The notes under the pieces were generated by a model. That model was not told the DNA's origin. It saw only the letters and a list, made by a program, of their open reading frames with translations, and made no database searches. Source: Castanea sativa (Eukaryota > Streptophyta > Magnoliopsida > Fagales > Fagaceae). From it: a stretch of DNA of 64,000 nt. This document shows, one piece after another, positions 49,787-62,546 of the stretch (position 1 is its first letter; the number at the start of each line of letters is the position of its first letter). Position numbers and translations under genes: made by a program. The stretch covers positions 9,568,945-9,632,944 of the forward strand of contig NC_134015.1 of assembly GCF_040712315.1 (NCBI RefSeq), in the 5' to 3' direction.

Positions 49787-51933
49787 TGACACAATGACAT
49801 GAAATCCAATATATAGTAGATGTTATATAGGGATTTCATATGAAGTTACTTAAAGAAAGTTGAAACTGAGGATAATTTGGAAGCTTCCTTAAGTGTATTT
49901 TGAAGCCAAAATTGGATTCTTCTTGATGTAAGTATTGATAATTGCCTTTGTAAATTTGTTTACACGTATAAGTGTTTTTCTGTTGGTATAATTAACAATA
50001 GATTACTTTGCTTACTTAAAATTTGTCATATAGATGTTAAATGTAATAAGATTTTATTGCACTTGACACTATATTTTTGTGAGATTTATTACTACTACAT
50101 GGTTTGGTTTATGTTACATTTAATTCAATTTGGATAAATGGTATATCACTCAATTATTTTTCATAAATCAATCTTTTCTTGAATCACATTTTTATTTAAT
50201 ATTTATTATAGGTTAATCACACAAAAAATTTCAAAATAATTAGTAGCCATTTATTGTTTAATTTATAAAGTTTTTCATTTATTGTAATTAAGTATACAAA
50301 AAAATAAAATATAATCACTCTTCATAGATTAGTGAGTTTTTAATGTCTAATCACCTTGATATTCAAAAAGAATAATAGATCACTTTAATATTTAATTAGC
50401 ACGATATTTGGAGGAAAGAAATTTAGTTCAATAATAGGATTACAAACTATTATTATGGAAGAATGGAATTGAGGAATATAACTTCTATAGAAATTAATTA
50501 TCCAAAAAAAGAAAAAAGAAAAATAAATAAGATTTCGGTAAGAGTTACCCAAAAGTCAAACTTGAACATATCCCTATCAAATGTTCATTTTATTAGATAA
50601 TTTACATTCATCCTCAAACATAAATCTTTGCTTTTTTCTTTTTTTTTTCTTCCTTCTTATTTATCACATGTGGGGAAGAGAGAATTTCAACCTAAATAAT
50701 AAAAATTATGGGAGTAATGGACTCAACATTAAAACAGAAGATGTTTTTATTAATAAAATAATTTCCCTATTGCATTTCTCATTGTAAAGATGGATTAACA
50801 TTGAATCAAGCTCGCTTGAGTTTATGTGAAACTCTAAAAGACTTTGCTCATTCATTTTTGAATTTCCAAATTGCAGTTGCTATTGAACTTTCTTTTAGAG
50901 GTTTTGTTGGATAAACTTTGTTGTTTTGACTTTAAAGTTGTATTGGCTACATTGGGGTAATGAAAAGCTTGTATAAAGAATTAATCATATCAAGATGAAG
51001 GCAAACTTAGTTGCATTCTTTACTTATATATATATATATACATTTTTTTTTTGAAAGTTACTTATATATTAAATAGAGGCAAACTTAGATATGTGTCAGA
51101 TGATTTTAAATAAATGATAACGTTTGACATAAACAAAAGACAAAAAAAAAAGTACAAAACAAATAATATTTTTCTATTAACATGAATGGAGGATCAATTA
51201 AAAACATAGTTTAAATTTTTGTTGTGCAAGAACTCTTAGTATTTATTCCTAACTTTTTAGATGCATTCTATTTGTTTTTTTAAAAATCACATTTATTTGG
51301 AATGAAATCAAGTAAAATAATTCTCATCTATACAATACTTTTATTCTTTCCCAAAAAAGTAAGTCACTTTAATTTTTAATGAAAATTAATTAAAAGAATT
51401 CCAATATATTATCTATACAATAGTTTTTATGCCTTTCAGTGTTGACATTAAAAAAATTGAAAATACCCACGGGCCACACCCAAGCCCTTTAAACATTCAC
51501 ATCTAATTCCATAATTGTATGAAAATTCGGCAAACAAAAAGCCCATAAAACATTGAATCCAACCCTGACCTCTTTAGTTACTACTCATTTATTACACAGT
51601 AAAATGAAACAAACACGTGCTGAGTTAGGCCCAAATTCAGTCAGTGCATCCTCCTCCTCCTCTGCTCTAGGCTCCCAAATTGTATGAACCAAAAAAACAA
51701 AAGAAACAGAATAAAATAGGGTGTTTGAATTAATATTTGTTAAATAATAAAAAAAACTCACAAATAAATAAATAAATAAATAGCCACGGGCCACACCCAA
51801 GCCCAAGGCCTTTAATTCAAAGGACATTCACGCCCAAAACCCTCTTTTTATATATATATTTTTTATACTTTTTACCTTCTATTTCTAATTCTAATTCATA
51901 CACAGCCATAAAAAGTAAAAACAAAATTACTGC

Positions 51934-51940
51934 TATATAA
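51934..51940 (+). promoter_or_regulatory. Possible TATA box of the DC1 gene
   Basis: TATATAA lies 350 bp upstream of the ATG at 52291. This would give a leader of about 320 nt that includes the (GAT)n tract at 52174-52204. Other AT-rich words nearby could serve instead. Confidence 0.35.
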
Positions 51941-52171
51941 TATAATATATTCAACTCTAAAGAAAAAAGCAGCAAGCCTCCTCAACGGCTCGACCCAGGC
52001 CAGTCAATCAATCTCTCAAATTCTCCCTACCACCGATTCCAAATCCCTCTGATATTTATTTATTTATTTATATAGATTCACCACTGCACCAGCCCTTTCT
52101 TTCTTTCTATTCTACATATTATTCTTTATGCCCTTTTTTCTTATTATTTATTTATATAAACAAAAAAGAAA

Positions 52172-52173
<2 letters not shown>

Positions 52174-52204
<31 letters not shown>
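52174..52204. repeat. (GAT)n microsatellite in the DC1 gene leader
   Basis: About ten GAT units roughly 90 bp upstream of the start codon. Confidence 0.9.
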
Positions 52205-52290
52205 ATGTCTGACATTGTGATTGTGACTGTCACGTTGCTTTGCATGTCTTGTCATACAATTAAATAAATAAAGAAGATAGATTAGATTAG

Positions 52291-53984
52291 ATGGAGCAGC
52301 AGCAGCAGAAGATTCAGCATTTTTCCCATCCAAAGCATCCCTTGCTTTTCAATCCAGACGACGACAGAAGGGGCTATCCTTGTTGGGGGTGCGGAGAATC
52401 AGTTTATGGACCTAGCTACAGTTGTAAAGAACCAGAATGCCCAGACTACACCCTTCGTCATAAATCATGTGCGGAACTACCCCTTGGGTTGCACCATCCC
52501 TTGCACCCAATTCATCCTCTTATTCTCTTTGACCCATGGACATATTCAGACGATGAGAAACAATTTACAAATGCGAACTCTGCAAAGAATATAAAGAAGG
52601 TGTATACACTTATCAGTGTTCCCGCTGCGACTTCAACCTTCACATCACATGCGCTTCTTTACTGCCCACTTTGGAAGCTGAAGCTGAATTGCACGACCAC
52701 CCATTGATCCCCATTTGGAAGTGGATCACGTTCACTTGCGACCTTTGTGGCAAAGAAGACAAAGGTATGCCCTTCTTGTGTAATACATGTGGTTCCTGGA
52801 TTCATAGAACATGTGCTTATCAATACCCACGCAAAGTCAAAGTTGTGCGTCACAAGCACCTTCTCCACCTCACCCATTCTTCTCTTGAATTCCATCAACC
52901 CGACTCCCGATTTTGTCAAATATGTGTTCGAAAAGTGGACACACGCTATGGGCTTTACTATTGCTCTAGATGCAATTTCGTTGCCCACCTTGATTGTGCT
53001 ATAGCCGAGGAAAACAGGGAGGATATAGATTGGTCAAAATTTGAAGATGAGGATCCAGAGGTCGATGAGTCCATTGACTCAGCAGCACCTTACGAAGTCA
53101 AAAAATTCAATGTGGGGGATGACAAAACTCAAATAGACACAAAAATTTCACACTTTAGTCACGAGCATGATTTAAATCTTACTGATGAGGTTCAAAATAG
53201 CCAAAAATGCAATGGGTGCTCACGAGCCATTGTCCCTCCCTTTTATAGTTGTGCCAAGTGTAGCTTCTCTCTTCATAAATCTTGTGCTAATTTACCCAAG
53301 AAAAAGCGACATCCACTTCATCAACATCCACTCATCCTCATCCCAATGGAACCAAGTGAGGATTTTAGGTGTCGTGCCTGTAAGCGGGATTGTAATGGCT
53401 TCTCCTATACATGTGAAGGGTGCTACTTTAATCTCGATGTTCAGTGTAGTTTGATCTCAGACATCCTTGTCCACGAAGGTCATGAGCACCAACTTATCCT
53501 CTCTACCACAACATATCAACAGAATTGCACTAGTTGTAATTCTGAAAGTAACCAAATATTTCGTTGTACCGTTTGTGAATTTGCTCTCGACTTCAAATGC
53601 GCTACGCTACCATATACCACCAGGTACAGACAACACGAGCATCCTTTCTCTCTTTGTTATACTGTTGAAGATGACTCTAATGAGTATTATTGTGATATCT
53701 GTGAAGAAGAACGAGATCCAAAACATTGGTTCTATTACTGTGTAGATTGTAATTATCCTGCTCATCCTAATTGCATTCTTGGGGGATTCATTTTTGGGGA
53801 TAACACAAATTGGAAGTTTGGGAATTCTTACGAAGCTGATTTTCATCCACACCCCCTTACTTTCATTGAGGAAACTAAGGACAACCCTCAATGCCACAAT
53901 TGTGGTGATCCTTGTAGTGAGTTTATCTTTCAATGTGCCCCATGTAATTTCTACATCCACGATAGATGTTTAATGAATGGATAA
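52291..53984 (+). pseudogene. DC1 (C1-like zinc finger) domain protein with one frameshift
   Basis: Cys/His-rich protein of the large plant DC1 family; some members act in defence or hormone responses, but this one's function is unknown. Intronless, as usual for the family. The ATG at 52291 begins MEQQQQKIQHFSHPKHPLLF. About nine DC1 modules follow (H-P-L ... CxxC ... CxxC ... HxxC), for example CDLCGKEDKGMPFLCNTCGS and CNGCSRAIVPPFYSCAKCSF, ending HDRCLMNG. The frame changes once near 52556-52563, inside module 2, by loss of one base or gain of two. From there to the stop at 53984 the frame is open with intact metal ligands. Read straight, only a 138-aa truncated product results; a downstream start could yield the last seven modules. 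A sequencing or assembly error is equally possible, as everything else is intact (about 564 aa if continuous). Confidence 0.88.
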
Positions 53985-54139
53985 ATGTAATTTTAATTTT
54001 TATATCTATATTTTCCTCTCGGGTTGAGCCTTTGTTTTTATTATTTAATCTGATGTGCTATTACAGCTTTAAAAAATGGGTCTTGCTTAACTTTTATAAC
54101 ATTAAGTGGAATGTTAATGTGATTTTCTATTATTATTAA

Positions 54140-54680
54140 ATCAAGTCATATTTTCATTTTATTCTTGATATTACTTACCCCTTTAAATTTGTTAAAAAAT
54201 AAAACTGAGACCCCAGTCTTATTGTTAACTGAGTTTAATTTTCTACAATATATCATTGAGCCTAAAATTTGATTGACTGGTCATATGTTTTTGCAAACAC
54301 CTGTAGTCAAAATCTGCTGGTCTAGTAGTAGGAAAAATGCTACATTCTAAAGATTCTATTATATTTGATCCTCTATAATTTAATGTTTAATTTTACACAT
54401 GATTGTTTGAATAGTGTTTCATATCTGCTCTTATATTTTACGCATGATTGTTTGAAGCTTCTCCTATGATGTATCTTTCTTATTTTTTATCAATAGAGTT
54501 CATAATTTGACTAAGTACTGTTCCAAGTGATTGTTTGACTTGGAACAGTCTGTTGTTGCAACATAGAAGAGACTAGTTGGTTTTAGAAGTTGTACTTGTA
54601 AATTGAACCCTTCCATCGTATGGGCAGCATATTAGGATCAAGAATTATTTATTGATCGCATTGACATTTCTCCTCAATAT
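54140..54680. repeat. DC1 3'-flank repeat A, copy 1
   Basis: Shares long diverged matches with 55385-55925, e.g. TCATATGTTTTTGCAAACAC and TCTGTTGTTGCA(A/G)CATAGAAGAGA. It starts about 150 bp after the DC1 stop. Noncoding. Confidence 0.75.
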
Positions 54681-54894
54681 ATATGTATTGTAATAAAATG
54701 GCTAGTTGAGTTATCTAGTTGAATTGTACTCTAAGGTAATCTTCAAAACTTTGCCAGGCAAAGAGACTACTTCAAATTATGTTTGATAAGTTCTGGGCTT
54801 AGTTTAAAATGTTAGTTGGGCCTTTCCTGCTTTGAACAATGTCATTGTTATGTAGCACTACTAAAATTTCAAGGGAGAAACATTTTCTATTACC

Positions 54895-55375
54895 TGTGTA
54901 CTTGTGTTCAAAAACCATGCTTTTGTTTCTTTTCCCTCAATTAATTTTTAAGCATTCTAGTTCTGTGATATCTGTCTAATTGTGTTGTTCTTATTATTAT
55001 CTTTAAATGATACCGTGCGTATATTCCCGTTCTGATCCTCTAACTCTGTCCACTTTTTTCACTACCCAATTCTTATGTTATTTGTTTCAGTCTGTTGATG
55101 ACTTTTCAATTACCATAGCTGGCATTATTTGCCACCATGAGACTAAGCGCTTGACATCTCTTAAGCTTTCCTATACTCCTCTTTTTGTTCTTAAGGGGGT
55201 GTTTAGTACATGCAATTAAACAACAGTTTTAAGCTTTTTTGGAAATATGTGTGGGGGAAAAAGTGTGTATAAATACGTGTAATGTTATTTAAAAACTAAA
55301 AACGGTTGTTTAAGTTGTGGTACCAAACGGGCCCTAAATGACTTATATTCATTTTTCAGAAGTCCTTTACTAATA
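54895..55375. repeat. Repeat B, copy 1
   Basis: Diverged match to 57915-58250: TACTTGTGTTCAAAAACCATG, TTTGTTTCAGTCTGTTGATGA, and CCACCATGAGACTAAGCGCT-type words. With repeat A it defines unit 1 (A1-B1) of an old tandem duplication. No gene seen. Confidence 0.7.
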
Positions 55376-55384
55376 TTTATAGTT

Positions 55385-55925
55385 GACATTTTATTCTTGA
55401 TATTACTTCCCACATTAACTTTATTAAAAAAATTAAACTGAGATCTCAAAGTCTTTTTGAGAACTGAGTTTAAATTTACTACAATATATCATTAAACCTA
55501 TAATTTGATTGATTGATCATATGTTTTTGCAAACACCTATAGTCTGCACCTCTAGAAGTAAGAAAAATGCAGCATTTAAGCTATATAAAGTCATTCATTG
55601 TTTCATTCTAAACTTCCCTATTATATTTGATCCTCTGTATATTAATGTTTTATATTACAATTGATTCTTTGAATAAGGTTTCCTTATATATTCTAAAGCT
55701 TCTCTTATGATGTATCTTTCTCATATTTTATTGATAAAGTTCATAGTTTGATTGAGTAGTGTTCCAAGTGATTGTTTGATTTGGAGCAATCTGTTGTTGC
55801 AGCATAGAAGAGATTAGTTGATTTTAGTAGCTGTACTTGTAATTGAACCCTTCCATTGTATGGACAATATATCAGATATTTATTGGTGGCACTGGCATTT
55901 CTCTCCAAGATATATGTATTTTTAA
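55385..55925. repeat. Repeat A, copy 2
   Basis: Second copy of 54140-54680, about 1.24 kb downstream in the same orientation. It contains TCATATGTTTTTGCAAACAC and GATTGTTTGATTTGGAGCAA. Substitutions and indels are frequent, so the duplication is old. Confidence 0.75.
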
Positions 55926-57914
55926 TGTGATTTCATGTTATATGGGAGTTTTCTGGCACTTAGTATGTTGTTTGGTGATTCTCATCATGTATGGTCTGAT
56001 ATGGTACTAATAAAGGGGTCTTGTTAATTAGATGTCCTTTTAGAATGCTTATGATGTTTGAGGATTTTTTCTTTATTTGAGTTGGGGAAATTGCATCAGT
56101 TAAGTTTGATCCATGTTAGAATTGGATGAGGTTACAAACTGCAGCTCTTAATTAACTGGATGAGTCTGGTTGTGGCTGATTTGCTTTAGATGGTGCATTT
56201 GGGTGTTTTAAACAACATTAGCTAGTTGTTGGCACATGTGTGTTTGGTTGTTGGGCATTGGGCAGTTGCCAATGATGTGACCGTTTTGGGTCATGTATGG
56301 GGTGTATCCTACTGGTACCAGTTTGGCACAAGGTCTTTGAAACATCATCTTTAATTGCATAAATTACATATATACAAGCAGGTAAGGCTCATAACTTTAA
56401 AAGTTCCAACTTTATTTTTCTGGTATTTTTGCTTATTATTTTGTTGGAATCATAATTATTAGTTATGCCTAAATTAATTCTTTGAAGGAATATGAAATTT
56501 ATTAGAAATAATTGTATGTGAAAATGTAAAGCTGGACTTTCTTCTAAAAGGTGTTTACTATTTTCCTTAATCCCAATATACCAAAAATGTAAACTTTGTT
56601 TCATTCTAAGTATGAAGAAATCTTCTTGATTGAAGAGGAAAGTTGTGATGACCAAAATAGCCAATGAGGGCAAACATGCAATCTTAAAGAAGATAAGAAT
56701 TGAGAAAAGCAGGCTGTGAAACCACCAAAATCAAAAACTATGGTTTTCGCCTGAATTGTTCAATTCGTTGACTTGCTTTAATTTTTTTTCCCCAATGTGA
56801 TTCATTGTAGAAAGAAGTGTGCATCTTTTGAGTTTGGTAGTGGACCCACTGGAACATTGGAGATGTAATGTCACCATCCAGGTAGAGATAGCTCCATCAC
56901 CCATTTGTTGACTTGAGTAACATTGTAAGAGTTTATAATCAAAGTAAAAGAATATACTATTATTTATTTAAATTGCATACAGTTTTTATGACAAGAATTT
57001 GAAAGCAGCTATCTTCTTTAACCTGAGATGGGGGGAAGAGTTGTGAACAATTCTGTAATGGAGAAACTTCTTTATGACCTTTAATAATGGTTTGTTATTT
57101 ATCTAGCTCAGCATTTCTTTATTGTTGCAAATGAAGATGGCATGTATTTGTGTAATCTTTTAGTTCTCCACTTCATAACTGGTGAGCTCTGAAGATGCAA
57201 AAACTGATTAAATTTGAAACAATTGTACAACTTGAGGATTCATTTTATAACCCTATTATGTGTAACAATCAAGGTTGAATTTTCAGAGTTCTTCAATCAA
57301 CAATTCTGGTTTTCAAGTTGGATGCTTGTGGATAACAGATTATGATAGTACCCCACAGCTAATTGTTTTACCCGTTGAGGATCCTATTCCCAGGAGACTG
57401 CAACATACACTTCTGCACAACATATAATTTCAATTTACCATACTCCACTTATCAAAAATTTACCATACTCCACTTTTTTAGCCAAATTCCCATATATTTC
57501 TATATTTTTATTTCTCAATATCTTCTTCACAGCCTTTGGCTTAATACAAACTAAACATAGGGACCCCATAAACATCCATACTCCAAGGCTCTAAGCTTTC
57601 TTAATCCAATCTAAGAATTCTCCAATCTTGAATTGCAACATCAGCAGTTGGGCTGCAAAATTTACAGTACTATTCTCTTTGGGTCCACCTAGTGCTGAAG
57701 GCCCTACAGTGTTAAGCTCTTTCTTGCCCGGTCTAAATCCAGCTCAAAATTGACAGTTATGCCGCTCTCACCCACATTCCTAACAACTTTACCTGCTAAA
57801 AACTCATCCCTACTCTCCTCACCTGGCCTGTGTGCTGCACTATCTATCCTCCTTGCAGGAAACCTAGCCATTGATGAGCCAAGTAAATTTACATCTTCTT
57901 TAGCCTTTCCATTC
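55926..57914. other. Intergenic sequence between repeats A2 and B2
   Basis: About 2 kb here replaces about 215 bp in unit 1, so an insertion in unit 2 or a deletion in unit 1 has occurred. No gene was recognised. The segment 57265-57345 (AAGGTTGAATTTTCAGAG ... TTTTCAAGTTGGATGCTTGT) is repeated, diverged, at 59389-59465, just after the LINE tail. Confidence 0.5.
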
Positions 57915-58250
57915 TGTACTTGTGTTCAAAAAACCATGCTTCAGTTTCAGTACAGTCCAATTTTGTTATTAATATTTTTTTATTATAAAAATGATGCTAT
58001 ATGGAATATGCCTATACTGATCATCTAATTCTGTCTCCTTTTATTTCTACCCAATTATTATGTTCATATTTGTTTCAGCCTACTGATGACTGGTAATTAC
58101 CATACCATGCATTATTTTCTACCATGAGACAGAGTGCTTGGCATCTCTTGAGGTTCTCTACATGCCTCTTATAGTTTTTAAATGGCTTATATTCATTTTT
58201 CAAAAAGTCCTTTACTAACAGTTATGATTTACAGGACTCCTATTCAAACT
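57915..58250. repeat. Repeat B, copy 2
   Basis: Diverged copy of 54895-55375, with TACTTGTGTTCAAAAAACCATG, GTTTCAGCCTACTGATGACT and ACCATGAGACAGAGTGCTTG. Noncoding. Confidence 0.7.
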
Positions 58251-58689
58251 TTCCTGATACTGTTTTAGAGGTACCATCTTCTCCCCTCACATTTTAATTT
58301 AGATTAGGTTCTTGTTTCTTAGGACATCTTTTAGCACATAGGCTTCTGCATATCCCAACATATATATAGGTTTTAATCTACTTCATGTGGGATGGCATTG
58401 CTTAAATAGTAATCAACCTGATAAGAGCTAACTACTGCTATCGCCTATCATCCAACCAGTGACATCTCTCCTTATCTACTTTTTTGTTTGTGCATTACTG
58501 TTATACTCTATTTGGTTCTTTGGAAAATAAAGAGATTGTTTGATATAAACTATGTTTTTAAATATAATTTTCAAAAAAAAAAAAATTCTTTTAATATTTT
58601 CCTTGGGTTTATTTTAGAACAGTTCTTCTAATTTATCTAAATTTACCCAACAAATTGGATTCGTAGAAGTGCCAGAGTTGGCCACTGAT

Positions 58690-59390
58690 CTGATAAATTT
58701 ATCAGAATGTGAGGCACAATTATGGTTGGACATATAGTTGACCAAAATGTGAGGCGTTTCCGGGAGCATTTGAGAGCTTCTCTTTCACTTAACCTGTCTC
58801 CAATTTCTCAAGAGACAAGGAAATGGGCATGCCCAAACCATGGAGTCATTAAAATTAACTGTGATGCAGCTGTAGGATCAGACAAATCCTTTATAGCTAT
58901 TGTCACAAGAGATTGTAGAGGGGAATTGGTTTTTGCCCATACCAAGCAGGTAGAAACTAACATCCCTGTCCAAGCAGAAGCAGAAGCAATTAATTGGGCC
59001 TCTCAGCAAGTGATCAGCCACAACATCAGCCAAGCATTAACTGAGAGCGATTCAAAAGTGTGCATTGAGGCACTGCAAGAACTAGACTCCCATGTTCCTT
59101 GGAGGATCTCAACTATAATTTCAGATACATTAAGGTTGAAAGCTCTTTCACATAATTTGAAGTACAGCTGGGTTCCTAGAGATTTGAATAGAGCTGCTCA
59201 TGTTCTTGCAAAATGGTCCCTTAAGAATTGCCTAGCTGGTATTTTTATTTTAGGCTCTGCTCTTTCTGTTTTTGCTGATGTAATTCTTCTTCAGCAGAAC
59301 CTTAATATTGATATGTAGCTGTTGTTTGTTTTGGTTTCTGTTTTGGAATAAAAGTTTTTCGGCCTTCCATTGAAAAAATAAAATAAAATT
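58690..59390 (+). mobile_element. LINE 3' fragment with intact RNase H frame
   Basis: The plus-strand open frame 58722-59318 (198 aa) is a LINE RNase H domain (RVT_3 type). It shows the first D in VIKINCDAAVG, E in QAEAEAINWAS, D in LTESDSK, and the final region SWVPRDLNRAAHVLAKW, where the usual fourth acidic residue (in VADALA) is replaced by H. It ends in a short 3' UTR and an A-rich tail at about 59372-59390. The RT part is missing, so it is a 5'-truncated insertion. The open frame suggests it is younger than the intronic LINEs. Confidence 0.78.
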
Positions 59391-60899
59391 AAGGTTGAAT
59401 TTAAGGAGCGCTTCAATAATCAATTTTGGCTTTTCAAGTTGGATGTTTGTGGATAACAATAATGGGTCATTCACGGTCTATTATCTGGCTAAGATGTTGG
59501 TACTTACAAGAAGGGTGAGTTAATATTTGATGGGAAGGCCTAAGATAGAGAAGTAAGATGGACAATTGAAGCATGTGATAGAATATGATCAAAATTGCTT
59601 GAAGCAGAATGCTTTGAAGAAGGAACCAAAAAATCTTATACTAGATCTGAATCTGATTAATGTGGTTGATCAACACAGGAATAATGGAGAACAAGATCCA
59701 TGCTTCTCTTAAGTCTATCTACTTGGCACAGAGTCTTCAAGTTTGGATGCTATAATAGCCTGGATAATTCAAGGTCAGCTTTGTGGGAGAGTGATGAAGA
59801 TGGGTTTTATTTTGATGGAAACATCAAAGATGGTGGAATTGGATAGCAATTTAAGAAACAATGGTGCAGACCCTTACTTGGCAATGAGTTATAGCTCAAT
59901 TTAGTGGCTGCTTCTCAATGCTCCCATAATGAGACAAAGGACATTGTGGTTGGCAATGAGTTATAAGATGCTAAACTTATTTATATTGGGACCCATTCTT
60001 TGTCCCTTTTGTTTTCTTTCCAATTGCTTGTATCTAATTAAACTTATTCGTGTAAAGGCTTCCTGTGTCATGCCATCTTGTAGGTCACTAGAATCACTAC
60101 TCTAGATATTAGTTGACACAGATTTATCATTAGTCATGGAAATTCTACTTTTTGGATCAATTGTTAGTTTGCTCAGGATAATTCTATATCTCCTGAGCCT
60201 TTACTTTATTTTTAAGCCATTATTTATAGTCTTTGAGAGATGGGGAGAGGTTACGGAACCAACTGGCCTTCATTTGGAGCACCGGCTATAGTATATGATC
60301 ACAGTACAAACTTTCTGTTGGTCATACCTATGTTACCGAGCTTTAGGTTGTGGTTTTTGGGTTATTCATTTGTACAAATTTTGAACTTCATTCTGCCTCC
60401 TTATTGTCATTTCCTTTTGGTCATATTCCAGTCAATTTTCCTTCTTTTTGGGTTACACTCTCTTCCTTTTTTCGCAGATATGCGGATGCAGATGGTCTTT
60501 TATTCTCCAGTGGGGTTCATTAACAGCATTTTAATATAATGGGTGGAAATTTAGAGAAACAATGTTTTCAACATCCTATTGTCAGTACCTTCATTCTTAC
60601 ACTCACATTCTTTAGGAAATCTTGTTCTCTTTTATTTATTTATTTTTAATTTTTGGGGGGGTTTTGACTTTTGAAGTTAAATCTCTATATTGTGTTATTT
60701 TTTGTTCATTTTCTTTCCTATTCACAATCAATACAAGTTTAACGTGTTGGAGTACATTAATATTAAATAATTAAAATGAATAAGTGTTATAACATAAATG
60801 TAAAGATATGAGAGTGAATGTGGAAGATGAGGAGTTACTGAAAATGTTTAATCTCACATTGAAAAAGAGAGAGACTATTTTATTTTTTTAATTGTGGTG
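59391..60899. other. Intergenic, no gene seen
   Basis: Starts with the diverged copy (59389-59465) of 57265-57345. The rest is AT-rich with short open frames lacking family resemblance. Confidence 0.5.
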
Positions 60900-61269
60900 A
60901 TTTATAAATCACGGGTGCATTTTGAGACTCGGGTGCAAGTGCGAGTGCGGGTGCGGGACTCGGCAATTTTTGAAAAAGGTGGGTGCGGGTGCGGTGGGAC
61001 TCGGCAATTAAAAAATTATTAAAAATATTTTTATTTATATTTTCTATATATTTTTAAAATTAAAATATTCTTCAAAAACATATTACTATGCCTTGATTCA
61101 CAAAACAAAGAAAGAAGAAGGCAAGAAACCCAAAACAAAACACAAAACCAAAAAGAAAACACAAAAAGAAGTAACAAATATTCAAAATAAATTGAGGAAG
61201 GACAGTCCCGCGTTGGACCGCGTCGGACTTGGGTGCGGCACCCTCCCAGCCGCGTTCGTGCTTTCTAGG
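60900..61269. repeat. G/C-rich GGGTGCGG-type repeat cluster
   Basis: Against an AT-rich background, GGGTGCGG, GACTCGG(C/G) and GTGCGAGTGCGGGTGCGGGA-like words repeat at 60918-61010. The related GTCGGACTTGGGTGCGGCAC occurs at about 61223-61242. They look like the ends of a decayed transposable element. Superfamily not determined. Confidence 0.4.
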
Positions 61270-62041
61270 TGGTGATTAATGGGCTAACATGAATTGTCTT
61301 AAATATTGGGCCAGACACGTGCGCAAGGGGAGGTGAAGGGTGGAGGTGTCAAATTTGGAAATGAATCAGCACCTTAGATCCTCCTACTTGACAGCCAATT
61401 CAGAGTAATTACCATATTCGTTGGTGAGTAAATGACCCGAATTAACATTCCATTTTTATTATGGAAAATAATGAGCCATTAACCCACTTAATGGACTATT
61501 TGTTTGGGTTTTTTCATTATTCAGAAAACTCTTTATCTCACCAGTAATTGTGTAACTCCAGCCCATCAGAATAATATCCAACAATTAATCTTATAACACC
61601 CACTATATCAGAATAATGGACCTAATTAATCATATTAATTTGGGTAGGAATTTCGTGAGGCCCATTGAGCCTATAAATAGACCCATTTAGACACAATCCA
61701 AGTTACTGCAATATACACAAAAAAAAAATAGAGAGATTCTTGACAAGGAATGGTGTTCTTTCTGGTGGAGCTTTGGGCTTGAACACTTTGTGCAGAGGTT
61801 GTTCTAGCCATACGACACTTGTTGGGCTGTTGTATCTTGGGAGAGACAAGTTAGAGACGGTCTGCACCGGTTATGAAGTTTAGCCAACTAAGGGCTTGAA
61901 TCTCCTTAAAGAGAGCGAGTGCCGCGCCTCAGTCCAAATAGTGTTGTGTAATATTTTTTTCTTAAATTAATAAAAGTTCATAAGTATTATTCAGTTTCTC
62001 TTCGTGTTATTTCCATTATTATTGTGTTTCGCACCAATACA
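61270..62041 (+). mobile_element. Probable solo LTR
   Basis: Ordered LTR-like signals on the plus strand: an upstream U3-like stretch, TATAAATA at 61672-61679, a transcript-leader-like region from about 61700, AATAAA at about 61967-61972, and an end TTTCGCACCAATACA at about 62041 resembling plant Copia LTR ends. No target duplication or primer site was found, so both edges are approximate. Confidence 0.4.
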
Positions 62042-62414
62042 ACGTTTAACTTAGGCACAGGGAAATGGTTACAAAAAATAATGGGAACATATTCTTGTAA
62101 TAAATAAAATATGGAGATTATTTCCTTAGAAGTTCAAATTCCCAATTGCTATAAAGGTCTATATCATGGTTTGGATCAACCAGCTACTCAAATTTGGTAG
62201 ACGGATTGGGTCTTGCTCTCCAGATGTTTGATGAAATAGCTGTCTGCCTTTATCCATGCTTGCTGGTTATAAGAGTGTATAAACGTATTGAATGATTCCT
62301 ATCAAAAAAAAAAAAAAAGACTAATCATGTACTCTAATTTACTCATGGTATCAAAAAACGTTATTTTGTTTAGAATAACTAAAGATGTGATATGGGTGCA
62401 TGCGAGTCAGTCTG

Positions 62415-62546
62415 CCTATGTTTTATGGTTGTGCGAATTGTAGCTCCTTTCTTCAAAAATCTTGTGTTAAGTTACCTAGAAATAGCAACACCCCACTCAC
62501 CCATCTCCCAAAGCACTATAGGGATCAGTTATTTTGGTGTCATTGA
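62415..62546 (+). pseudogene. DC1-domain gene fragment
   Basis: The frame reads PMFYGCANCSSFLQKSC then VKLPRNSNTPL, ending at TGA 62544-62546. It aligns with PPFYSCAKCSFSLHKSC and ANLPKKKRHPL of the DC1 gene at about 53235-53320. One H is replaced by Q in the metal-binding HKSC motif. No other modules remain on either side. A relic of a second DC1 copy 8.5 kb downstream. Confidence 0.72.

Larger units (their letters stand above)
49787..52290. other. Intergenic spacer upstream of the DC1 gene, with a diverged third repeat copy
   Basis: At about 50870-51040 the sequence (GAGGTTTTGTTGGAT, TTTGTTGTTTTGA, TTGTATTGGCTAC, ACTCTTTACTT-like words) aligns with 44215-44390 of the tandem units but is clearly more diverged. 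No gene is seen in the rest. Two copies of the phrase CACGGGCCACACCCAAGCCC occur near 51468 and 51785. Confidence 0.6.

Noticed and set aside
57750..58028. 92-codon plus-strand open frame and a minus-strand frame of similar extent
   Set aside because: The minus frame has a faint LINE ORF1-like look (RRIDSAAHRPGE), but too short and uncertain to call.
58722..59318. Stand-alone host RNase H gene
   Set aside because: LINE-type RNase H with a trailing A-rich tail and no host gene structure; a LINE 3' fragment explains it.
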